From Trichostrongylus colubriformis (taxonomy: Eukaryota > Nematoda > Chromadorea > Rhabditida > Trichostrongylidae): DNA of 64,000 nt. Each line of letters opens with the position of its first letter. The first letter of the stretch is position 1. The notes under the pieces are model-generated. The model was given only the letters and a program-made list of their open reading frames with translations. It searched no databases and was not told the DNA's origin. The position numbers and the translations under genes were made by a program. Where the stretch lies: NCBI GenBank assembly GCA_963978905.1, contig OZ022259.1, forward strand, positions 51,106,727-51,170,726, in the 5' to 3' direction. Below are positions 1 through 10,794 of this stretch, in pieces.

Positions 1-2713
1 GAAGTGGTGACACCAGCCGCTTCGCAGGCACATCTGCTGTCAGCTCTGCATTCCGCTGCAACGGCAGTAGCCGCAGCCGCTGGCGTTGATCCGGCGAGCT
101 GGGATCCACGTGATGTGAAGCCTGCCGTTAGCAAACATGTAAGTTGTTCAATACAATACAAATACTGTTTACACTTCACAGTTGCCGATGTTTGATATTG
201 TATAGCACAGTTTTTCGACCTGTTTTTTGACCAATAGCTGAAAGCTTTGTATCCTCATTGTGACATATTCGTTTGAAGCAAATATTGTTATTTAAACCAT
301 AGAAAGTGGGCACGGTTATTTTGCTATTACATATTGATTGTTCAGAATGCTCCTCAGTATTTCGATCAGGAGGAGACTACGTTGATGCCATCATCAAATT
401 GTGGTACATTGCCTCCAACAGTTGCATCCACGGGTGCTCCTCCTCAGTTGCTGTCATTAGATGACCGAAGCTCAGGGAAATCAAGGTCAGTTAGGCTTTC
501 CTTGGTTATTTGCTTATATGGAGAATTGTAATGTGTAATTATTAATGAGATTTATGCAGGCTGGATCAAAGTACCGTTAGTTCAGCTCTTGATTTGAATA
601 GCGAAAGATTTTGATTCTAGGTTTCAATTCTGTCCCTAGGATTTGCAATGCATCTCAGCTCTAATCGGAGCTGTGGAGGCATGCGAGTAGTGCCCATGAG
701 ACGCGAAGACGCGTGAATTTACATAGCCCTGATGCCATTTTTGAGGCATGTTGGTAGGGTGATCATATGGCCGATTTCAGAGCACTTGGGAGCTAATATG
801 TATTGCCTCTCGCGACTTAACCTCATGACCACACGAGTCAGTTCAGTTGTTCAGTCCACTAAATGTTCATTATCTTGGAATTTTTAGTGCTGAACGTGAA
901 GTTCCGCCACCGTCTGGCACAGGCCGAGGGCGTGGTCGAGGAAGAGCGTCGTCTTCTGCTGATATGTTACCTGATGAGAGGAAGTGTGTCACTTTTCGTT
1001 CCGTCATGTTTGTTTTTGAAATGTGTAGAGAAGTGGAGCCGTGGTCTTCTCAACCTTAGATCAGGAGTGATGAACAAAACGGCAGTATTATCTGATTCTC
1101 ATGTGTTCTCATGGCTAAAGCAGTTTCGTACTTCGCTTCTGACTTCGTTATAGTTGCAGGATGACGATCCTCGAGAGGAATAAGGCGGCAGCCGTCCGCT
1201 ATAGAAAACGAAAGAAGGAGGAACATGACGATATGATCTCCCGCGTACATACATTAGAACAAGAAAAAGTGCAGCTAAATGTGAGTTGACCCCATCAATC
1301 GCGAATGATGGTTTTTACTGAGATGTCAAGGGAGTCATGCTTCAGACCCAAAATCAGGTTCTTCGACGAGAACTTGAACGAGTGACAGCTCTACTACGAG
1401 AACGAGAAGCTCGATGTGTGTGTTTGAAAGGAATGCCCCTCAGCACCGATTTACGAGCTGAATCACCTGTCGATGTAAGATCTAATCGTTGAGTTTAGCA
1501 CAGGTTAGAAAATGATTGAATAGCGCTTTGGATAAAACAAATTTTGGTCCAAGTAAACGGTCACAATAAGTAGGACGGTGATGTTATAATGATAGTAGCA
1601 GGGTATCAGAGGCGACCCTGATCCTCGAAGTTAAGCAATTTCGGGGTCAGTACAGAGGCATGTTTAATGATGGGTGCTGAGATGATCTTGAGAGGGTTAA
1701 GTCTTTGAGGTTCATCCTGGAAACCTGCTAGTATGCAGAAAATGTTAGCTCCTACCATGACGTGCGGCCCACTGTCGAGACAGGGGATCGCTTGAGGACT
1801 CAATACGCACGACCCCTTAATTTGCATGTGTTGCTTCGCGGTCCTAACGATACATGCCCGCAGCCTTTTATGTGGCATTCATGCTCGGTGAATGCTCGCG
1901 GTATCAGTCATGCAACGCGCCGCAAAGCAGATCCTCCGATCACTCAATGCTAGCCGGTGCACTGTCTCAATACGCTTTCCGGGTTAATGGTCTCTTAGGG
2001 CTTTACTCGTGGTCAGCCTGGCAAGTGTACTAACCCTGCACTTGGAAATTGAGGAGGAACCTGCGTTTCGTCCACTACGTCTGTGGCTGGTTGCAGCGGG
2101 TGGGGGTCGATAGGTCGACTTCCCGCTTGCGGCGTCGCACTCGCGGCGCCGTCAGTACGAGTCGTTTGGGATTCCGCTCAAGACGCAAGGGGCTGGTACC
2201 GTAAGGGACCTTTAAAGATTTCACCTATTTTCAGCAACATATTGTGAATTAGGATTTCCTAAGAATGCAATATGTGCTCTAAGCTGATAAAGCTTAAAAG
2301 CTGATAAATGTGTAATTATGTCGTCAACTGCGCCTGACTATGAGCACGGAGTTAATTTCTTTCCTGCATGCTGCTTCATAGGAAGGTCTTCATTCGATGC
2401 GTATTTTGAAAAAAATCGTATAAATTTTAGTATGGAAGAGGAATGAGATGGACATAAAGTATTGGTAACTACTTTGGATGTTTTTAGGTACATAATTTAT
2501 GGATGAGTTTGAACTTTTCATGCCTTATTTTTATTTTCATTTCATCTCGTTTTTTGTTGAAACTTGAGAATTTAGCTTTCCGCATCATAATTTAATCTTT
2601 AGGTTGATCTACTATCGACTCAACATGCCAGTATGTATATACCGCAAGCACAGCAGCTGATTAACGGTTTGAGTTTACCGAACGGAATGGGCATAAAGAG
2701 GACGAAAATGTAA
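1..2713 (+). CDS. bZIP transcription factor, ATF-like (5' end missing)
   Basis: The exons I can join are 1-138, 346-485, 888-983, 1160-1280, 1346-1474 and 2603-2713 (TAA stop); all phases agree, giving 244 residues that continue past the left edge. The N-terminal part is Ala-rich, then Pro/Ser-rich with a GRGRGRGR stretch at about 925-950. The DNA-binding basic region ([18 protein letters not shown]) is in 1160-1280 and runs into a leucine zipper coded by 1160-1474. The start of the basic region resembles ATF2/ATF7 (DER..LERN.AAA), while the NKAAAVRYR core is closer to ATF4/ATF5, so I do not name the orthologue. It should be a nuclear, sequence-specific transcription factor that dimerises through the zipper. 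The donor after 983 (GTGTGT) is weak but is the only one giving the right frame. The last intron (1475-2602) holds a 5S-like stretch and a dispersed repeat. The family call is firm; the subfamily is open. Confidence 0.85.
1604..1690 (+). other. 5S rRNA-like stretch inside an intron
   Basis: Within the last intron of the bZIP gene, the segment GATCCTCGAAGTTAAGCAA followed by GGGGTCAGTAC and then TGATGGGTG echoes the middle of nematode 5S rRNA, including the internal control region around AAGTTAAGC. The flanks do not match a full 5S gene, so this is at most a decayed 5S copy or the head of a 5S-derived SINE whose body would run on to about 1990. The similarity was judged by eye only. Confidence 0.25.
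2105..2205 (+). repeat. Dispersed GC-rich repeat fragment
   Basis: GCGTCGCACTCGCGGCGCC, then TTGGGATTCCGCTCAAGAC and GGCTGGTACC, recurs with few changes at about 25040-25125, where it forms one arm of an inverted-repeat element. Here only one arm is evident, so this is a solo or truncated copy inside the bZIP gene's last intron. Confidence 0.6.
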
Positions 2714-4440
2714 AGTAGAACATGAACATTCGACGAACTCGTCAATTTATCATTTAGTATTTTTTCTGTTTTCATCCTTAGTCGTAGATAATCTATTCAT
2801 AGTCACAAGAGCATCTTTTTAGCTTGTCATCTTCTCCAGGTAGCAATGGTAGCGGTGTAGGTATCGTGTAGAATTTGCTTTTTATCTCATTTCTTTGTCC
2901 GGATACTTGGTGTACTGATCTTGTCGTCACCTCAGTTCTTGAATATTTTTATTTTCATTTTATTTTTCTTTTCTCACATTTTATTAACTGCTTTGCTATT
3001 TAAGACAATTGGTTTCGTCCTTAAAGTTTAGATAACAGTCGAGCTAGTCTCGATGTTTGAATACTCTTTAACTTCTATTGTCTTCGACCCTAACGACGTC
3101 TCCGTCATGCAGAGTATATATGACAATTTTCGTTGAAAGTGAGTTGTTCAGCGGCGTTCCCGAGGCAAAAGTCTGATGGGGTCCGCCCCATCTCGGACGA
3201 GTTATTACGGATCGTTTCTCATGTGGGATTGAGCGATGCTGGTGATAACTCGTCCGATATGAGGGGAGTGAGCTGCTAATGCCCCGCTTTTTGCCGCTCC
3301 CTTTCTTCGGTGTAAGGCGTGGGTTGACCTTGCCCGATATCGCAAATGTGGAAGTTAAAGATACCTCACAGATGGTGACGTCGTTTGTCCACTTTTCTTC
3401 TCTCCATTGTGTTCGTGAGCATGTAGCGATTTGTTCCGTTGAATTCGACTCTCGTTGCCATGTCCGTCTCAGCTTATCTACTACTCCGTATTATTATTTC
3501 TTCATACATCTATCTATATATATGCATCGTATTGTGATGCTTTTGCCCCGTGAGCGTTAGTCGCACGCAGCTACAACGCGCAATTTCGATAATTATTGAA
3601 TACGGACGACGTACAAAGATCGACGCCTATAGCGTTATACTTAAAGTTCAGGTTGTTAAGAGTTGTGCGCTTGTTTTATGATGTATCTTTTATTTTTACT
3701 TTAATCCAGGCGTGAACACTAGCGAGTCAAGCAAGCAATCAATTTCACTCGCACCACCCATCAAATGTTGCACCACTCACATCGTATGTAGTTTCAGCTA
3801 GTGCACACGCCCACGCTTTCAAGTATGTACACTGTTTCGATTTCATCGCTAGATGACACACAGCAGTCCCTGTCTCTCACACATTGTTATTTTGGTGCAT
3901 TTTGCAGAGTCTATTATTTGTCTCGCCTATTTCATTCGATTTTTTTACTTTTGAAAAGAAAAAGAGCAAGTTGTTTTCCCGTGACACTGTTCGGTTGTAA
4001 ATCGATGTATCGCGTGAATAAACTTTGATCGTCTTGTAGGGATCAGCAGTCCTATGGGAATTTCCCATGTTATCGTCGTAAGGCTTCAGGCTTAATCTCT
4101 GATCTTCTATATATAAGAAGACTTAGATTTATTTATATATGCTCTATAGTAGCTGTAATCAGTAAAGTATGCGTCGGCAGGGGTTACCTTGACGTGATAG
4201 GATTTCTATCACTTCATGTCATGAAAAGCTATGCATCGCTTACATGGTCAGAATAAGGCATAATGCTAGATTACGAGGTTATACGTTGTACACCACTTCC
4301 ATACTGTAATTACAACAGCTTGAGGCGCAGGTCATGGTGTTAGTATAACTGCATGATTCATACTCCAAATTGTCAAAACTTCATCTGTACTAGGGCATAT
4401 GCCTGCAAACCAGTGCTTTTCCGCACTTCCTGGAGAGCTT
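2714..4440 (+). other. Non-coding region after the bZIP stop, with a candidate poly(A) signal
   Basis: No conserved coding sequence was seen. The first consensus AATAAA that looks useful is at 4017-4022, which would give a 3' UTR of about 1.3 kb for the bZIP gene. Short open frames here (for example 3279-3560) have no splice support and look like chance. Part of the stretch is T-rich, typical of nematode 3' UTR and intergenic DNA. Confidence 0.4.
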
Positions 4441-4746
4441 CCTGAGGTGGGCGGGGGGAAATACGCCAAAAAAATCGCGTGGCCGCCTGCGGCGAGCGGC
4501 GCCGCAGGTGCGAGTGCCAGTGGCAGTGCTGGCAGCCTTCAAGCGAGACAGTGTGGCAAAGGTGGAGGAGGCAGAGTGGCGTGGCTTGAGGAGGCCGTGT
4601 GGCATGGCTGGAGTGCAGAAGTGACGCAGCCACGCTCTGCCGGGCTTCCATGAGCAAAATCGATTCGCAAGTCGTACTGGTGGCGCCGCGAGTGCGACGC
4701 CGCTGACGCGATTTTTTGGCGTATTTCCCCCCACCCTCTTGAGGTG
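4441..4746. mobile_element. MITE-like inverted-repeat element, about 305 bp
   Basis: The left arm reads GGGGGGAAATACGCCAAAAA and the right arm carries the reverse complement (TTTTTTGGCGTATTTCCCCC), each continuing into GCGAxxGCGxC-rich sequence. The interior is GC-rich and has no transposase. The open frames across it on both strands are artefacts of this composition. The GCGACGCCGCTG part is related to the repeats at 2.1 and 25.0 kb. Confidence 0.7.
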
Positions 4747-5470
4747 ATTTCCCCGTGCGAGCACCATGCTGTATTTAGCGTAGCATGGAATAGACGAACT
4801 TTGGCGATCTCTACTTGGCAGTCGCACTGTAAGTGCAGCATGACGTTGGTGTACCGCGTATAATCTGTGAAGCATAGTTTCTTAAAATGTCTTTGGGGGA
4901 GACGACTGACTAATTTGACCGGCTAATATCGCATGAAGGTTCAAGAATGTAAGGAACGGGAATGGAGTGTGCTGTTCAGCCTCTAGATACCCTATTTTTG
5001 TGCGAAGTAGTAGTTTGAACGAAATTTTTGGGTAACCGTGTAAAAGATGATTTTGACGGGTGTGTAGTGGATCCATTGAGGAGACGATGAGGCTTGCACG
5101 CATAATCTACGAGAGATTTGGAAAATTCAGGGTTACTTTTGTTGATCATATGCTTTTTTCTTCAGTTTCACGCAATCCCTGAAAGGATGTATTATCCTAT
5201 TAATCAGATATGGTTATGAGAAGTGTGAAAGGGACTGTGCACGTGTGGAATCGTGATTTTCTCATAAGTGCAAATACAAAGGGTATTAGGGTGGGAAAAG
5301 ATGTTAGGCGTGAATTAATGTTAAAAGTGTTAGGTAGAAGGGTTTTTTGTATTCTTGATAGAACCCCACCGTGGGCGGGTTGTCCCAGCATCGCATGACA
5401 TAGGAACACGTTTCCTTACAGACAGCGATGGCCCGCCGGCAAACACATCTATACATAGAATCGGCGTACG

Positions 5471-5624
5471 GCCGCCGTCAGACTTTGAGATTCTGCGTTT
5501 TTGCGATTTTGCGGTGTCGCGGCTCCGCACGCGAAGTTGCGGCATTGCACAATCCAAGATCGTAATATCGCGTGCGAAAGTGCGACGTCGCAAAATCGTA
5601 GAATCGCAAAGTCTGAGGACGGCC
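5471..5624. mobile_element. MITE, family 1 (GCCGTCAGACTTTGCG termini)
   Basis: Near-palindromic element starting GCCGCCGTCAGACTTTG and ending in the approximate inverse (CAAAGTCTGAGGACGGCC). Four more copies lie at 7736-7862, 15484-15625, 26442-26590 and 61689-61850, all with the internal signature GCACGCGAAGTTGCGGCATTG or its inverse. It is non-coding. Confidence 0.8.
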
Positions 5625-5719
5625 TAATGAATAGTATTTTCTCCTCGGATTTTTAGTTGTATCTTTCATTTTTTCTTCACTGCCATGCTGGTTATAGCAC
5701 ATCAAATTTTAGGGTGTAT

Positions 5720-6230
5720 GTCGTTAGGCGCGGCCCTTTGCAGCTACTTTGTCAATGGAGCGCACGGCCGTAACTGCCCCCTAGCGCCGGCCATCCAACG
5801 CATCTTTCGCGTCGGGAAACTCGTCCACATCGCCGAATTCTCAGATTTTCATAACCGTTAATCATCACATAAAGAACCCTGTTAAACAGATATTGCAAAT
5901 TACTGAGAAATAGCTTTTATCACAACTTCTGAATGATTGAAGTTGAACTACCCGGAGTACAAACAGTGTTTCCCATTGTCAAAAATGTGGAAGAGACGAG
6001 AATCTCAAAAGGGGAAAAACAGCCAACATATGTACATGCTTGGTTCAACAGTCGAATAGAATCAGGCCGGGAGAAGGTTGATCCGTTCTGACTCGATCGA
6101 TGGACGAAAATCTGGGGTGATTGGACGAATCGTCCGACGCAGAAGATGCGCCGGATGGTCAGCGTTAGGGTGGCAGCTAGGACCCAAACGCCCACCGGCA
6201 AATTTTCTGCAAGGGCCCGCGCCTAACGAC
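5720..6230. mobile_element. Inverted-repeat element, about 510 bp, arms of about 100 bp
   Basis: The left arm 5720-5820 begins GTCGTTAGGCGCGG. The right arm about 6120-6230 ends in the reverse complement (CCGCGCCTAACGAC). The arms keep CGCATCTT and GGCAGCTA/TAGCTGCC-type matches in inverted order. No transposase frame lies between them, so this is a non-autonomous DNA transposon. It sits between the bZIP gene and the membrane protein gene. Confidence 0.7.
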
Positions 6231-6480
6231 GGTTTCCCCAAATCTGATAGTTCAATTCCGCTTCAGCAGCCACCTCTGGTGCTCTGGGGTGTCACGTTTT
6301 TGTGCTCATCTGTAGCAGTTTCCATGACGAAAGAGTGTACTGTAATTGTTGATGCTCAATATAAAATAGCGCTACACAGAGAACCAATTCGCTTCTTTAT
6401 TGCAAATAATAGAGATTGTGAATAGGAAATTTTACATGATAGATTATTTTGTTGTCTACAAACACTCCTCTGCTCTTCCT

Positions 6481-8276
6481 TCATATAGTAATGAGAGTCT
6501 GGTTGTCATTTAATGGATCATACAAAGGATTCATAGGATCTTTCGTTGGATCATTCTCTTGCGGAGTCTTTGCCGCTGGTGATACGTGACTTTTCTTGTG
6601 CGTACCTCCTTTATTGACCTTGCTTCTTCTGTGACGTTTTCCTCCGCCTGCACCTTTTCTGTGTTGTTCTGAGCTCTTTTTCCTATTCTTCTTTTCACTG
6701 ACTTCCTTTGATCTTGCACTACACGACTTTGATGCTGATTGACTGCTGCCACTTGTCGTTCTTGACTTAGATTTATTACGTTCAACAGGTTCCCGCGATT
6801 TCACGCCACTCTTTTGTTTACTTTTTGATCTTCCTCGTTCCAGTTTTCTCCTTTGTTTTTCTCGATCCTTGAGTTCTTTCTCTTTCCGTTTTTTCTTTCT
6901 CCTCTGAAAGAGTTTCTAACATCATAAAAGAGAAGGGTAGAAGAGTGATCAACACTGGTCCAAGGCTGCTTTCCTTATACGGTCAGGATTCCCAGAATAC
7001 TTCCCAAAGATTATTAGGGTCGTGTAATGACAGCTTATAGAGCGCCGTGTTGCACTTCGGTTCCATTGCTCTGCACCTAACCGATTCCCGTTTTCGCATG
7101 TGCCTTCTGGGGATGTGATTTATGATAGTGTTCTTCAAGTTACGGTTCCATGGTGACAACTCACAATTCCGGTATATATGTAGACAATGCTTGCTGCTAA
7201 GATGATGATCAGCAGGGCAGACGCTGCTACAATGATAATCACAGTTTCTGGAAAAGAAGTAATGGTATATGATTCGTTTTATTCTCAAACCCATCACGGT
7301 TTGTACAACTACGTATTAGGTATAATTCACAGTGACGATTCAGGCGGATAGGCGCAGTGGATGGGCCACCAATCATTAGGCATCTTATCCTTTTCCCCAA
7401 TTCACGAATTCGTGAGTTCGGTGGACTGAACAAGATGTGTACGTTTGCTGAGGCGTAGTTCAGAGTTCGCGATTCTGGCTATTGGCCGATTCGGCGGAAG
7501 AAAATAGATACGTATCGATCAGGCGAACAGGCGCGAAAAGATAAGTATCGATTATTCGGTTGAGTGTCTGATCGTTTGGATCGTCTAATTGCCTATTCAA
7601 TACGTATCTTTTCCTTTCCGTGAATCGTCAGTTTTTTTGGATCACGAATCTGGATATTATCTAACCTTTCCGATTGTTCGCCCACATCGTAACTATTCGT
7701 CTATTTGCTTGTGAGATCGCTCTAATCCCTGGTCCGCCGTCAGACTTTGCGATTTTGCGACGTCGCACTTCCGCACGCGATACTACGACCTTGGGATGTG
7801 TGATGCTGCAACTTCGCATGCGAAGCCGCGACACCGCAAAATCGCAAAGTCTGACGGCCGCCTTCGATCGATCCCACGCTATTCATAGGAAACGTAAACC
7901 TCTGCCATCACCTCCTCCCACCCCCCCCCCCTCTCTCTCCGTAGCTGTACATCCTGCGAAGTCTCGCCTCTTTTATGATGAATTTTGGCAGACTTTCTCT
8001 CCCTACCATGTGACTAAATAGTCGAGTGAATCTCAAATCTGCCGTTACGAACGTGAACATTAGGGAATAAACCCCGACAACTACCTTTTTAATGGATACC
8101 TTTACAAACTTCACAAGCTTCAACCTTTACAAGCTCTTCGAATTCCAGTCTTCCACCGTTTGGTGAAGCGTTTCCAATTTAACTTTCTAACTTTTAAGGT
8201 TCGGCTTACCTGAAGCGATGGCCTCTACTTCATGAACTGAAGCTAGCAGCAGCAATAAAAGCACCGACCATCTCAT
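6481..8276 (-). CDS. Small single-pass membrane protein with long Lys/Arg/Ser-rich tail
   Basis: The exons are 8276-8210, 7247-7165 and 6903-6481 (TGA stop); phases match (1 then 0) and the product is 190 residues. Residues 1-20 form a clean signal peptide (MRWSVLLLLLLASVHEVEA). Residues about 24-46 form a membrane helix rich in Ile, Val and Ala, ending in YIYTGI. Residues 51-190 are a strongly basic, Ser-rich tail (RRKKKRKEKE at its start). Near the C-terminus is NPLY at 175-178, an NPxY-type endocytic or PTB-binding motif, and the protein ends ITI, which would suit a class II PDZ domain. Signal peptide and helix are only about five residues apart, so either this is a signal-anchored protein with almost no ectodomain, or an ectodomain exon in intron 1 has escaped me. 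A poly(A) signal lies about 80 bp past the stop (complement of 6396-6401). I do not recognise the family. Confidence 0.65.
7736..7862. mobile_element. MITE, family 1, in intron of the membrane protein gene
   Basis: Starts GCCGTCAGACTTTGCG and ends with its inverse (CGCAAAGTCTGACGGCCGCC). It is the shortest and cleanest palindromic copy in the window. It lies in the first intron of the gene on the minus strand and is followed at 7918-7931 by a C homopolymer run. Confidence 0.8.
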
Positions 8277-8810
8277 GGCCACATCTTCAGTGAATGCAAT
8301 CTTTCCCCTCAGGATGAAGTAAGCAGGTTAGTGGCTTGTTTTTGTTTGCAACAGTGCCCTCATATCATGGTGAATAGACTGAAAATATACATATATCAGA
8401 CACTTGAAAAGTGATAAACGAATGAAATGTCGAATCATTTTTTCTTTCATTTGCAATTTTACTAACAAAGGTATGCATCTCCTTTCATGGGATGAGTAGC
8501 GTTCGCCAATTGACACATGAGTCACGGGTTTTGCATCCTTCGAGGTCTGGTGCCGATTTTCTGTTTCAGAGGTAATGGAAGGTTTGGTTAGCAATGGGAC
8601 TGAGCTGAGACTCGTTTTCATTACGGTAATTATCACATTACCCTGTACCGACCTGGAAAATCTGTTTAGGCAGTATTCGTGAAGTAAATAATCCACAAGG
8701 AAGTGATATACCTCATTTTTCGATGTTGTGCGAACGTTCTCATTTTCTTCTATCAACTTGCCTCAATGTGAAGGACAGTTATTATGCAAGGTCTTCAAAA
8801 GAGGAGATTA

Positions 8811-9080
8811 GAGGCACCGGAAGGGGTCAGAAGAAAGTGAGAACTGTGAATACCTGTTCTCCGAAAACAAATTTCCATTTCCAAGGAGGTGATGTGTGGC
8901 GAAACTCGCATTGAGAAGGGTCGGCTAGGTGTCTTATCATGATCCCGCAGCACAGCGAGTCGTTTTGCCGCTCATCCGCCGGGGGAATCCCCGGCCGGGA
9001 AAACGTTTGCGGCCGCTTGCTTCAGCCCCTCGCTCGCATGCAGTCTACCTCCGTCTTGTGACGCAGACGGGCGCGAAAAA
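8811..9080 (+). mobile_element. Truncated copy of the TTAA-flanked MITE family
   Basis: Starts AGGCACCGGAAGGGGT and shows the family's internal order: TTCTCCGAAAACAAA, GGAGGTGATGTGTGGCGAAA, GATCCCGCAGCAC, then GACGCAGACGGGCGCGAAAA. Compared with the full copy at 16541-16948, the 3' half is missing. A hAT-type MITE lies just downstream. Confidence 0.65.
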
Positions 9081-9133
9081 GGTTGTAGTCGGCTAAACGT
9101 CAGACTTGTCCAGCAGTCTCTGTATCGATGATC

Positions 9134-9631
9134 GGCACTATTTACGTAGAAGTACCCCACTACCTCTTCAACCGATGCGGTCGAAGAGGTGATTTTTGGA
9201 AAACCTTTCGATTTAGCTGCAAACTCATATCCAGGCGTATTTAGACGCGTAGAACACGAATATGACATTCGCAAATTTGTTTGGCGCTGGCGCCAAATGG
9301 AGTGGATAACCATTTGCTCAGTTTGTCTCAGGAGGTAGTTTGACTTTCCGAGTAAGAATATCACACTCAATACATATCACATTCGTGTTATGGTTCGAAA
9401 TACCCCTTAGGACAAATTCTGAGCGAGTTTGGTGATCCACTCCATTTTGGCGCCGGCGCCTATGACGCAGGCGCCAAGCAGTTTCTCGTCAAAAGAATGT
9501 CATATTCGTGTTCTACGGGTCCAAATACCCCTGGACAGATATTTGCAGCCAAATCGAAAAGCTTTCCAAAAATCACCTCCTCGACCACATCGGTTGGAGA
9601 GGTAGCGGGGTAGCTCTGGGTTAATAGTGCC
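9134..9631. mobile_element. hAT-type MITE, 498 bp, with 8-bp target-site duplication
   Basis: The termini are GGCACTATT and AATAGTGCC, and the arms are inverted repeats of roughly 150 bp or more (for example CCTCTTCAACCGATG against CATCGGTTGGAGAGG). The element is flanked on both sides by the identical 8-mer CGATGATC (9126-9133 and 9632-9639). An 8-bp duplication plus short terminal repeats is characteristic of hAT transposons. No transposase is coded, so the element is non-autonomous. A 126-bp relative lies at 59204-59329. Confidence 0.85.
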
Positions 9632-10200
9632 CGATGATCAATTTATTGATCGTTTCAGGGGAGTAGCAACATTTCCCGCGATGAATTCTGAGATAAGCCT
9701 GACTCAGGCAGCTTTGACGCCGCTAAATCAGTTATTTGCTGAACGTTTCCCTTCTGTTGCCCGACTCCTATTCGAATAACCTTCAATAACATGACAAAAA
9801 ACCCATATTAAGGGCAATTTTAGCCGCCGACAACATGAGCAGTGGTGCTTATCTATAGGGTAAATCGCTGCCGAATAAGGGTTTCCCTTCGAATGCGTGA
9901 TTGGCTTTTCAGTATCACGTCATAGGTCATCTTCTCTAAGATCACACTTCCGAAGCTCCGCAAGATGAGTCTCAAATCTCAAAGAAACTTCGCAGGAGGT
10001 TTGAAGTTCTTTTGAAGGTTTGCGCAGACACAAAAGTTGTACAGATTTAATAGATTTCTTCATGGCCTCCACATGTAGGCAAGTGCACAATCTGCTGAAG
10101 TTGAAGTTTTTTGGTCTTTGTCTGGTCCGGTGGGAACCGAATGAATCTTTGCATTTCTTCGGACTGAATGAAAATGATCTCAAGATCTTGAATACTGTGA

Positions 10201-10673
10201 TTTAAAGGCACACACGCGATGATCCAGTTAGTGGCTTACTTTCGTGGAACAAGTAGGTCCTTGGATGACTGCTCGAACTGCATCCTTGTTGCTGCTGCAC
10301 GGTGCACCCTAATAGTGTTGTGCCTGCTTGAACAAAACTAAGCCACGCCCACCCAGCTGAATCACACCCGGCCTTAGACGAACAAATTTCCAACGTGGCG
10401 CTCACGTGTAAAATGAAACTTGCTTTAGGAGATGATACATAAATTAAACAGCCATTTTGATGTCGAAGGCAGGTTCCTTATCGGAAAATCGTCCGTCTAA
10501 CGTCGTGTATCATCCAGCTGGGTGGGCGTGGCTCGGTCTTGTTCAAGCAGGCACAACACCGTGAGATGCACCGTGCAGCCGCAACAAGGGTGCAGTTTGA
10601 GCAGTTATCCAAGGACCTACTCGCTCCACGAAAGTAAGCCACTAATCGGATTATCGCGTGGTGTGCCTTTAAA
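10201..10673. mobile_element. Inverted-repeat element, about 470 bp, TTTAAAGGCAC termini
   Basis: Left end TTTAAAGGCACAC and right end GTGTGCCTTTAAA. The arms extend well over 150 bp in inverted order (GTGGCTTACTTTCGTGGA against TCCACGAAAGTAAGCCAC, and GCCACGCCCACCCAGCTG against CAGCTGGGTGGGCGTGGC). The central gap is small, so a transcript would fold into a long hairpin. The TTAA at each tip is shared with the family at 16.5 and 22.6 kb. Confidence 0.8.
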
Positions 10674-10700
10674 GGCATCTCAAGGGTGAAGAGTAAATGA

Positions 10701-10794
10701 GAACTGGGAAGGCATGTTTTTCGTATATGAAGTTATGGTTTCGAAGCGAACTGGGAAGGCATGTTTTTCGTATATGAAGTTATGGTTTCGAAGC
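10701..10794 (+). repeat. Perfect tandem duplication, 2 x 47 bp
   Basis: The 47-bp unit beginning GAACTGGGAAGGCATG and ending GGTTTCGAAGC occurs at 10701-10747 and is repeated without a mismatch at 10748-10794. The exactness suggests a recent event. It lies at the start of what looks like another diverged copy of the TTAA-flanked MITE family (about 10671-11165). Confidence 0.9.

Noticed and set aside
4373..4875. Up to 161-codon frames on the minus strand
   Set aside because: They run through a GC-rich inverted-repeat element. Frames are open on both strands because of composition.
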